Positions 41,679-49,731 of a stretch of DNA of 64,000 nt are shown here, piece by piece; position 1 is the first letter of the stretch; every line of letters starts with the position of its first letter. The position numbers and the translations under genes are program-made. The notes under the pieces were generated by a model that saw nothing but the letters and a program-made list of their open reading frames with translations, had not been told where the DNA came from and did not search any database. The stretch comes from Nocardioides sp. Root140 (GTDB lineage: Bacteria; Actinomycetota; Actinomycetes; Propionibacteriales; Nocardioidaceae): positions 1 through 64,000 of the forward strand of contig NZ_LMFI01000002.1 of NCBI RefSeq assembly GCF_001426745.1, in the 5' to 3' direction.

Positions 41679-43382
41679 TCACTCGACGGTGACGACGATT
41701 TCCTGGACGCCGCTGGAGCCCTCGGGGAACGGGGTCGCACGCGCCGCGGTCTGGACCTCACCGTCGAGCGAGGTGGCCCGGACGGCGAGCATGTGCTGGC
41801 CGGGGCTGGCGTCCCAGGGGAGGTACCACTGACGCCAGTAGTCGATGCCGGCATCCGGCCCGAGTGTCGCCTCCTGCCACGCATTCCCGTCGATTCGCAC
41901 CTCGACCTTGTTGATGCCGACGCGCTGCGCCCAGGCCACCCCGCCGATCACGGTCTGGCCGTCCTTGATGGTGGCCAGCGGCTTCGGGGTGTCGATCCGC
42001 GAGGAGATCTTGATCGGGGCGTCGGTGGCCCAGTCACGGTCCGTCCAGTACGCCGAGTCGTCGTCGTACGTCGTGAGCGTGAGGCGGGTCAGCCACTTGG
42101 TGGCGCCGACGAATCCGTAGAGGCCGGGCGTGATCAGGCGCGCGGGGAAGCCGTGCTCGGCCGGCAGGGGCTCGCCGTTCATGCCGATCGCGACCATCGC
42201 GTCGCGTCCGTCGCGAGCCACCTCGAGGGGTGTGCTGATGGTGAAGCCGTCGACCGCGGTGCTCAGGATCTGGTCGGCCTTGCTGCCGACCCCGGCCCGG
42301 TCGAGCAGGTCGGTGAGGGGTACGCCGAGCCAGCGCGCGGCGCCGATGTAGCGACCGCCGACCTCGTTGGAGACGCAGGTCATCGTGATGTCGCGCTCGA
42401 TCAACGGCATCGCGGCCAGCTCGTCGAAGGTGAGGCTGAAGGAGCTGTCGACGTCGCCGTCGATCGTCAGCTTCCAGTCGTCGACCGGCACCACGGGCAG
42501 GGTCAGGTTGATGTCGACCCGGTAGAAGCGGTCGGTGGAGGTCTGGAAGTTGGAGATGCCCGAGTAGACGTTCTCGAGACCCGCCGGCAGCGGCGCGATC
42601 GGCTTGGCTGCGGGCGGCAGGTTCACGTTCCCGATGCGGGTCCGGTAGGCGATGATCTTCTCGCCGGCCCAGCCCATGGTCGCCGAGGCGGCCGCGACGA
42701 GGCCCGTCGTGATCAGCAGGGTGCGTCGGGAGGCGCGGGGAGCGGCCGTCGGTGCGGACTTCGACTTCGACTTCGACCTGGGCTTGCGCCGCGCGATCGG
42801 CTCGAGATTCGACATCACGTCGAACGGGCCGGTCCCACCGGCCGGGGAGGGGCCCACAGGCCCGCCCGCGGAGTGTGTGGGCGCCGGGTCTTCCTCCGCC
42901 GCTGCCTGCGCCGGTTCGTCCGCCGGTTCTCGTGAACCGTTGAGCAGTCGCACCAGCAGCACCAGGACCACCAAGCCGACCACGGCGGCAACCAACGACG
43001 GCACCACGTCGCTCGCCGTGGCCAGCGGTCTGGTGACTGCAGCGGCTCCCGCGAGCGCGACGAGGGCGATCAGCAGCCCCGCCCCGACGGGGAACCAGCG
43101 GCGTGCCAGCAAGCCGGCGACGGCGGCGAGCAGGAGCGTCACCGCCATCACGCTGGCCAGCAGGATCGGCTTGTCCTTGGTGCCGAACTCGCGGACGGCG
43201 TACTCCTTGAGCGGAGTCGGCGTCAGGTCGATCACCGTGGACCCGACCGCGAGCACCGGTGAGGACGCCGGCTTGAGAAGTGACGCGATCAGGTGGCCTG
43301 CCGCCATCCCGCAGAGTGTGGCGAGCACACCTGCCAGGGCGAACGGCGAGCCGGAGCGCAGGGCATTCCAGAGTCGCTTCAT
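41679..43382 (-). CDS. membrane-bound molybdopterin-dependent oxidoreductase (sulfite-oxidase family)
   Basis: A 567-residue protein. The N-terminal 150 residues form about four membrane helices (15-35, 72-93, 100-117, 127-145), followed by a Pro/Gly-rich and a KSKSKS linker and a fifth helix after RR at 219-220. The Moco domain has ITMTCVSNEVGGRYIGAARWLGVPLTDLL with C336 as the probable molybdenum ligand, then the C-terminal dimerisation domain (VRIDGNAWQEATL). It probably repairs or oxidises extracytoplasmic substrates. A SigK-like promoter precedes it. ATG at 43382. Confidence 0.87.
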   Translation of the reverse strand: MKRLWNALRSGSPFALAGVLATLCGMAAGHLIASLLKPASSPVLAVGSTVIDLTPTPLKEYAVREFGTKDKPILLASVMAVTLLLAAVAGLLARRWFPVGAGLLIALVALAGAAAVTRPLATASDVVPSLVAAVVGLVVLVLLVRLLNGSREPADEPAQAAAEEDPAPTHSAGGPVGPSPAGGTGPFDVMSNLEPIARRKPRSKSKSKSAPTAAPRASRRTLLITTGLVAAASATMGWAGEKIIAYRTRIGNVNLPPAAKPIAPLPAGLENVYSGISNFQTSTDRFYRVDINLTLPVVPVDDWKLTIDGDVDSSFSLTFDELAAMPLIERDITMTCVSNEVGGRYIGAARWLGVPLTDLLDRAGVGSKADQILSTAVDGFTISTPLEVARDGRDAMVAIGMNGEPLPAEHGFPARLITPGLYGFVGATKWLTRLTLTTYDDDSAYWTDRDWATDAPIKISSRIDTPKPLATIKDGQTVIGGVAWAQRVGINKVEVRIDGNAWQEATLGPDAGIDYWRQWYLPWDASPGQHMLAVRATSLDGEVQTAARATPFPEGSSGVQEIVVTVE

Positions 43383-43389
43383 GGGTGTG

Positions 43390-43416
43390 CTTCGGAGCGG
43401 CCGCCCGATCGGATGG
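43390..43416 (-). promoter_or_regulatory. candidate SigK promoter of the molybdopterin oxidoreductase gene
   Basis: On the minus strand CCATCC (43416-43411), 15 bases, then CCGAAG (43395-43390): one mismatch to the CCATCC-N15/16-CCGAAT form recalled for SigK. Transcription would start about 1 base before the ATG at 43382, giving a leaderless or nearly leaderless mRNA. Confidence 0.6.
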
Positions 43417-43465
43417 GTTTCGGACGGCACTGGTGCAGGGACGGCGAAGGAGGTTCACTGGTCGG

Positions 43466-44671
43466 ATGACCTCTGAAGGCATGCGGGTCCAGGTGGCGGA
43501 GTCGTGGCATCGCTCCGCCGCGGCCGGCGTACGCGCTGAAGAGCCCGAGGCCCCGATCACGCTCGCCGAGGACACCCTGCGCGGGCACCGCGAGGCGCAC
43601 CCGTTGGCGCACGTCTTCCCGCTGCTCGACGACGTGCTCGGCCAGGCCGCCCGCGACTGTGACGCGGTGATGGCGGTCTCCGACGCGTCGGCCCAGCTGC
43701 TCTGGGTGTGCGGCCACCCGCAGGTGCTCCGCAAGGCCGAGAAGATCGGTTTCGTCGAGGGGTCCAACTGGGACGAGCGGTTCGCCGGCACCAACGCACC
43801 CGGCATGGCCCTGGCCCTGGGCCAGCCGATCAGCATCATCGGCTCCGAGCACTTCCGGCACTCGGTGCGCCAGTGGAGCTGTGCCGCCTCGCCGATCCAC
43901 GACCCCACCACGGGCGAGCTGCTGGGTGTCCTCGACATCACCGGTGGCGACCAGATCGTCGTGCCCCAGACCATGGCGATGGTGCGGGCCGCGGCGCGGA
44001 TGGCCGAGACCGAGCTGGCGCACCTCAAGCTCACCGCCTCCGCGCAGCCCGCCGAGGTACGCCGGCAGGCGGGGTTCGGCATCTCCATCCAAGGGCTGGG
44101 CCGCCACGAAGCGCTGCTCGACATCGACGACGGCTCCGGACGGCACTCGACCCTGCGCCTCTCCCCGCGGCACAGCGAGCTGGTGCTTCTGCTCGCGTCG
44201 GCGCCGCGTGGCCTTTCGGGCGACGAGCTGGCGGTGCTGCTCTACGAGGAGGACAACTCCGGGTCCACGCTGCGGGCAGAGCTCAACCGGCTGCGCAACC
44301 TGCTCGGCGACGACCTCCTGGCCAGCCGCCCCTACCGGTTGGTCGCCGACGTGTCGGGCGACTGGCTGGCGGTCGAGGCGCGCATCGTCAACGGTGACGT
44401 GGCCGGCGCCGTGCGCGCCTATCGCGGCCCGTTGCTGCCGCGCTCGACCGCGCCTGGCGTGGTCCGGCTGCGCGAGGCGATCGACTCGACGGTGCGACAA
44501 GGGGTGCTGCGGTCCGGCGTACCCGACCTGATGTCGACGTGGACCCGGTCGTCGTGGGGCACCGACGACTACGACATGTGGGTGGCCCAGCGCGACGCCG
44601 TCGGCCCGAGGTCACCTTTGCTGCCCCTGATCAACGGCCAGATCGAGCGACTGGACCGCGAGCTCGCCTGA
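43466..44671 (+). CDS. GAF-domain transcriptional regulator of aldehyde dehydrogenase
   Basis: A 401-residue protein. Start MTSEGMRVQVAESWHRSAAAGV resembles AcoR-type activators; a GAF domain spans about 60-190 (MAVSDASAQLLWVCGHPQVLRKAEKIGFVEGSNWDERFAGTNAPGMAL, then VLDITGG). The C-terminal half (about 230-330) has a winged-helix-like segment, RLSPRHSELVLLLASAPRGLSGDELAVLLYEED ... LRAELNRLRNLLGDDLL. There is no AAA+ domain. It precedes an aldehyde dehydrogenase and DUF779 gene, a common actinobacterial trio. ATG at 43466 is preferred because the frame upstream enters the divergent gene. Confidence 0.8.
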   Translation: MTSEGMRVQVAESWHRSAAAGVRAEEPEAPITLAEDTLRGHREAHPLAHVFPLLDDVLGQAARDCDAVMAVSDASAQLLWVCGHPQVLRKAEKIGFVEGSNWDERFAGTNAPGMALALGQPISIIGSEHFRHSVRQWSCAASPIHDPTTGELLGVLDITGGDQIVVPQTMAMVRAAARMAETELAHLKLTASAQPAEVRRQAGFGISIQGLGRHEALLDIDDGSGRHSTLRLSPRHSELVLLLASAPRGLSGDELAVLLYEEDNSGSTLRAELNRLRNLLGDDLLASRPYRLVADVSGDWLAVEARIVNGDVAGAVRAYRGPLLPRSTAPGVVRLREAIDSTVRQGVLRSGVPDLMSTWTRSSWGTDDYDMWVAQRDAVGPRSPLLPLINGQIERLDRELA

Positions 44672-44712
44672 GAGTTCGGCCTGAGAGCTCGGCCTGAGAG
44701 TTCGGCCTGAGC
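44666..44712 (+). repeat. 13-bp tandem repeat over the regulator stop codon
   Basis: GCCTGAGAGTTCG repeats 3.7 times (middle unit has C for T). Each unit contains TGA; the first supplies the stop of the GAF regulator. Confidence 0.85.
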
Positions 44713-44713
44713 G

Positions 44714-44746
44714 CAACGTCCGTGCAACGTGCGGCTCCCTACGTTG
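44714..44746. promoter_or_regulatory. CAACGT motifs upstream of the aldehyde dehydrogenase
   Basis: CAACGT at 44714-44719 and 44725-44730 are direct repeats 11 bases apart, and ACGTTG at 44741-44746 is inverted. The group lies 54-86 bases before the aldehyde dehydrogenase ATG and may be the binding site of the GAF regulator. Inference only. Confidence 0.4.
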
Positions 44747-44799
44747 TGAGCGGCGTCACCTTCCGACGCCCCTTCTCGACACTTTCTGGGAGTCACGAC

Positions 44800-46323
<1,524 letters not shown>

Positions 46324-46668
46324 GTGGAACGCGTCGCCGTCACCGAGGAGGCTGCGGAGCTGATCCGCAGCCTCACCGGGACGCACGGGCCGGTGATGTT
46401 CCACCAGTCCGGCGGCTGCTGCGACGGCTCGTCGCCGATGTGCTACCCGCAGGGCGAGTTCCGCACGGGGGACTCCGACATCCATCTCGGGGACCTCGAC
46501 GTGGGTCTCGAGCGGGCGGTGCCGGTGTGGATGAGCAGGTCGCAGTTCGAGTACTGGTCGCACACGCACCTCACCATCGACGTGGTGAAGGGTCGTGGCG
46601 CCGGTTTCTCGCTGGAGGCGCCCGAAGGTAGGCGCTTCCTGATCCGCTCGCGGCTCATGGAGGAATGA
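46324..46668 (+). CDS. DUF779 domain protein
   Basis: A 114-residue protein with the DUF779 signature VMFHQSGGCCDGSSPMCYPQGEF and the ending YWSHTHLTIDVVKGRGAGFSLEAPEGRRFLIRSR. The clustered cysteines C-C and C in SPMCYP may bind metal. DUF779 genes are nearly always next to ExaC-type aldehyde dehydrogenases. GTG follows the dehydrogenase stop directly with no gap. Function unknown; an accessory role for the dehydrogenase is inferred. Confidence 0.85.
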   Translation: MERVAVTEEAAELIRSLTGTHGPVMFHQSGGCCDGSSPMCYPQGEFRTGDSDIHLGDLDVGLERAVPVWMSRSQFEYWSHTHLTIDVVKGRGAGFSLEAPEGRRFLIRSRLMEE

Positions 46669-46685
46669 AGCACCGACCTCAAGTA

Positions 46686-46699
46686 TCTTGACGTCAAGA
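46686..46699. promoter_or_regulatory. 14-bp perfect palindrome TCTTGACGTCAAGA
   Basis: A perfect dyad lies 18 bases after the DUF779 stop and 79 bases before the AEC transporter start. It is a plausible MarR-type or similar operator; no regulator gene is adjacent. Confidence 0.4.
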
Positions 46700-46711
46700 G
46701 AACTCCCAGTG

Positions 46712-46769
46712 TTCAATGGTGGCTGAGGGCTGTCCCGGGGCCCACCCACAGCCCCCAGCCACCATTGAA
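46712..46769. repeat. TGGTGGCTGA palindromic repeat (22-bp stem) in front of the AEC transporter gene
   Basis: TTCAATGGTGGCTG plus GGGCTGT pairs with ACAGCCC plus CAGCCACCATTGAA, a 22-base stem with one mismatch and a 14-base loop. It ends 8 bases before the ATG at 46778 and touches the GGGGAG ribosome site, so it could affect translation. A degenerate copy of the same repeat is at 33401-33460. Confidence 0.8.
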
Positions 46770-46777
46770 GGGGAGCA

Positions 46778-47701
46778 ATGCAGGGAGTCCTTGCCGGATT
46801 CGCCACGATCATCGTGGTGATCGGACTCGGTGCCCTGCTGGCGCACCTCAAGGTCCTCGACCTCGCCTCGCAGGTGGTGCTGTCGCGGCTGGCGTTCTTC
46901 GTGGCCAGCCCTGCCCTGATGGTCACGGTGCTGGCCGACACCGACGTGACCGAGGTCTTCTCGCGCAACCTCGCGGCCACCGCGGTCGGGGTGCTCGTCG
47001 CGTCCGCGGTGTACGTCGTCGCGGCCCGGCTGGTCTTCCGCCGAGACCTCGCCGACACCGTGGTGGGCGCGCTCTGTGCGGCGTACGTCAATGCCGGGAA
47101 CCTGGGCCTGCCGATCGCGGCGTACGTCATCGGCGACGTGGCGCTGGTGGCGCCGACGCTGCTGATGCAGCTGCTGGTCCTCCAGCCGCTGGCTCTCGCC
47201 GTGCTCGACCAGGCCACCTCGCCCCAGCCTCCTTCGGCGTGGCGGTTGATCTCCCGGCCGCTGCGCACGCCCCTGACCGTCGGGTCGCTGATCGGGCTGG
47301 CCGTGTCGCTGGCCGGCGTCGAGCTTCCGGCCCCGATCCACGACCCGCTCGACCTGGTCGGCGGCATGGCGGTGCCCGCGATGCTGCTGGCGTACGGCGT
47401 CTCGCTGCGGCTCGGCCCGTTGCCCGGGCGCGGGGCAGCACCGGCCGAGCTGGGGCTCATCTCGGTGCTCAAGCTGGTCGTGCAACCCGTCACGGCGTAC
47501 GCCGCCGGCCGCTTCCTGTTCGGCCTCGACTCCGAGGCGCTGCTCGCCGTGACCGTGCTCTCCGCGCTGCCGACCGCGCAGAACATCTTCGTGCACGCCA
47601 CCCGCTACGACCGCGGAGTGATCGTGGCCCGCGACGCGATCTTCGTCAGCACGATGCTGGCCGTGCCGGTGATGTTCGTGATCGTCGCGCTGCTCGCCTG
47701 A
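46778..47701 (+). CDS. AEC family transporter (auxin-efflux-carrier type)
   Basis: A 307-residue membrane protein of about ten helices. The N-terminal half has LSRLAFFVASPALMVTVLA; the central AYVNAGNLGLPIAAYVIGD is the conserved crossing motif; GGMAVPAMLLAYGVSLRL and LSALPTAQNIFVHA match the second half. Members export or import organic acids or malonate-like solutes. RBS GGGGAGC lies just after a strong hairpin. Substrate not indicated by neighbours. Confidence 0.88.
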   Translation: MQGVLAGFATIIVVIGLGALLAHLKVLDLASQVVLSRLAFFVASPALMVTVLADTDVTEVFSRNLAATAVGVLVASAVYVVAARLVFRRDLADTVVGALCAAYVNAGNLGLPIAAYVIGDVALVAPTLLMQLLVLQPLALAVLDQATSPQPPSAWRLISRPLRTPLTVGSLIGLAVSLAGVELPAPIHDPLDLVGGMAVPAMLLAYGVSLRLGPLPGRGAAPAELGLISVLKLVVQPVTAYAAGRFLFGLDSEALLAVTVLSALPTAQNIFVHATRYDRGVIVARDAIFVSTMLAVPVMFVIVALLA

Positions 47702-47734
47702 TCCCCGAGTTCGGGGGATGGCAGGATGGCGCGC

Positions 47735-48481
47735 ATGACCGAGCTCGTGAAGTACGCCGCCGCCGGGGGCATCGCGACCCTCACCTTCGACTCGCCCCAC
47801 AACCGCAACGCGCTCTCGCGCCAGCTGGTGACCGAGCTGTACGCCGGGCTCGAGCGGGCCGAGGCCGACGACGACGTGAAGGTCGTCGTGATCGGCGCCG
47901 AGGGCAAGGTCTTCTGCTCGGGCGCCGACCTCTCCGAGGCCGCTGAGGGCTCGATGGAGGAAGGCGCCAAGGGCATCGTCGACCTGCAGCGCCGCATCGT
48001 GGCATTCGCCAAGCCCGTGGTGACTCGCGTGTACGGCGCGGTGCGCGCCGGCGGCATCGGCATCGTGGCCGCGTCCGACATCGCCATCTCTGCCGACGAC
48101 GCGACGTTCGCACTCACCGAGGTGAAGCTGGCCCTGGCGCCGGCCGCCATCTCGTTGACCGTGCTGCCCCGGATGACCTCGCGGGCCGGTGCCTACGCGT
48201 GCCTGACGGGCGCGAAGTTCACCGGCGCCGAAGCCGCTGAGTGGGGCCTGGTCACTCGCGCCGTACCCGCCGACGAGCTCGACGACGCCGTCGCCGCCGT
48301 GTGCGCCGAGCTGGCCACGGGTGCGGCCCAGGGTCTGCGCGAGACCAAGGCACTGCTGGCCCGCGACCTGCTCGACCGCATGGACGCCCGGGGCGACGAC
48401 CTCGCCGCGCTGTCCGGCCGCCTCTTCGGTTCGGATGCGGCCCGCGAGGCGATGCTGGCCTTCCTGAGCAGGAAGAAGTAG
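47735..48481 (+). CDS. enoyl-CoA hydratase/isomerase family protein
   Basis: A 248-residue crotonase-fold protein: FCSGADLSEAAEG forms the first oxyanion loop and KPVVTRVYGAVRAGGIGIVAASDIAIS the second. The usual second glutamate position is in FALTEVKLALAPAAISLTVLPRM. It hydrates or isomerises an enoyl-CoA. ATG at 47735 is preferred (AGGA 9 bases upstream); ATG at 47726 has no spacing for it. A short ATCCCC/GGGGAT hairpin follows the preceding transporter gene stop. Confidence 0.87.
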   Translation: MTELVKYAAAGGIATLTFDSPHNRNALSRQLVTELYAGLERAEADDDVKVVVIGAEGKVFCSGADLSEAAEGSMEEGAKGIVDLQRRIVAFAKPVVTRVYGAVRAGGIGIVAASDIAISADDATFALTEVKLALAPAAISLTVLPRMTSRAGAYACLTGAKFTGAEAAEWGLVTRAVPADELDDAVAAVCAELATGAAQGLRETKALLARDLLDRMDARGDDLAALSGRLFGSDAAREAMLAFLSRKK

Positions 48482-48505
48482 CCGACCGCTGGATACGCTG
48501 GAGGC

Positions 48506-49123
48506 ATGAGCCTCCCCGACGCACGCACGTCCTCCACTGCGGAGACCCCGCGGTGGGTGCGGGCCGCCACGGTCATCGGCAGCTTCGTCGCGCTGCTCTA
48601 CGTGATCGAGTTCGTCGACACGCTGATGGGCAACCGGCTCGACGCCGAGGGAGTGCAACCCCGTGAGACCGACGGGCTTCTCGGCATCGTCTTCGCCCCG
48701 CTGCTGCACGGCGGCTGGGACCACCTGATCGCGAACACCGTCCCGACGCTGGTGCTGGGCTTCCTGATCCTGCTGTCCGGCACCCGCACGTGGCTCGGCG
48801 TCACCGCGATCGTGTGGGTCGTCGGCGGGGTCGGCACCTGGCTGACCGGCCAGGACAACTCGGTGCACATAGGCGCCTCGGTCCTGGTCTTCGGCTGGCT
48901 GGTCTACCTGCTGGTGCGTGGCTTCTTTGCCCGCAAGGCCGGACAGATCGCCCTCGGCGTGCTCATCCTGCTGATGTACGGCGGCGTGCTGTGGGGCGTG
49001 CTTCCGGGTCAGCCCGGCATCTCGTGGCAGGGACACCTGTTCGGCGCGATCGGCGGTGGGCTGGCCGCCTGGCTCCTCGCCGAGCGCAAGGGCGCCGAGC
49101 GGCAGCGCGACCTGCTTGCCTGA
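48506..49123 (+). CDS. rhomboid family intramembrane serine protease
   Basis: A 205-residue, six-helix membrane protein. LLHGGWDHLIANTVPTLVLG supplies the H-x-x-N region, VHIGASVLVFGWLVYLL the catalytic serine (GAS, followed by V rather than the usual G) and SWQGHLFGAIGGGLAAWLL the catalytic histidine. It cleaves membrane-embedded or membrane-near substrates. Glycine to valine after the serine is a variant seen by eye. ATG at 48506. Confidence 0.85.
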   Translation: MSLPDARTSSTAETPRWVRAATVIGSFVALLYVIEFVDTLMGNRLDAEGVQPRETDGLLGIVFAPLLHGGWDHLIANTVPTLVLGFLILLSGTRTWLGVTAIVWVVGGVGTWLTGQDNSVHIGASVLVFGWLVYLLVRGFFARKAGQIALGVLILLMYGGVLWGVLPGQPGISWQGHLFGAIGGGLAAWLLAERKGAERQRDLLA

Positions 49124-49150
49124 CGCAGGTCGGGCGCAGAGCGCGGTGGG

Positions 49151-49576
49151 TCAGCGCGTGTAGAGCGCCTTGACCCGGTCGTCCCGCAGCCACAGGCCGC
49201 CCCAGACCAGGACCGCCATCGCGAAGGCGAAGACGGAGCCGAAGACCGCCTGGTCGTCGAGGTAGATGTTGACCGCGATCGCGCCGCCGAGGTAGCCGGT
49301 GATCAACACGGCGCCGAGGACCGCGGTGCGCGGGACCAGATGGACGATCAAGGCGATGCCGAGCGAGATGCCCAGCGGATAGCTGAACCACTCGGGGGCG
49401 CCGTACTTCTCGTTCCAGTCCTGCGCGGTCTGCACGTTGAGCAGGTGGCTGATCGAGTCGACGGCGAGGAAGAGACCGACCAGGCCGCTGATCACGTAGC
49501 TGACGGTGCGCTTCGTGCTCCTCGTGGTGGCGGTGGCGGTGGTGGTGGTCTCGGGGGCGAAGGTCGTGGTGCTCAT
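49151..49576 (-). CDS. DoxX-like family membrane protein
   Basis: A 141-residue four-helix membrane protein beginning with a Thr-rich tail, then VSYVISGLVGLFLAVDSISHLLNV, PRTAVLGAVLITGYLGGAIAVNIYLDD and FAMAVLVWGGLWLRDDRVKALY, typical of DoxX-like proteins. ATG at 49576 is the preferred start; the frame runs upstream to 49624. No partner gene is adjacent, and the function is unknown. Confidence 0.75.
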   Translation of the reverse strand: MSTTTFAPETTTTATATTRSTKRTVSYVISGLVGLFLAVDSISHLLNVQTAQDWNEKYGAPEWFSYPLGISLGIALIVHLVPRTAVLGAVLITGYLGGAIAVNIYLDDQAVFGSVFAFAMAVLVWGGLWLRDDRVKALYTR

Positions 49577-49731
49577 GGCGGTTTCTCCTGAAGTGGTGGG
49601 TGGGTCGATGCCCATTGAGACCACGCAGGTTTCGGGAATTCATCGCTGGCCGATCTGGTTTTCCGCTGGCAGGCGCGGCCCGGTAGTCTTGCCTGCTTGG
49701 TTCTTGTGCATCTTCGAGGGGTGGTCCTGCG

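Noticed and set aside
46694..49036. A 780-codon minus-strand frame across transporter, hydratase and rhomboid genes
   Set aside because: Shadow of three genes with recognised motifs; no domain seen.
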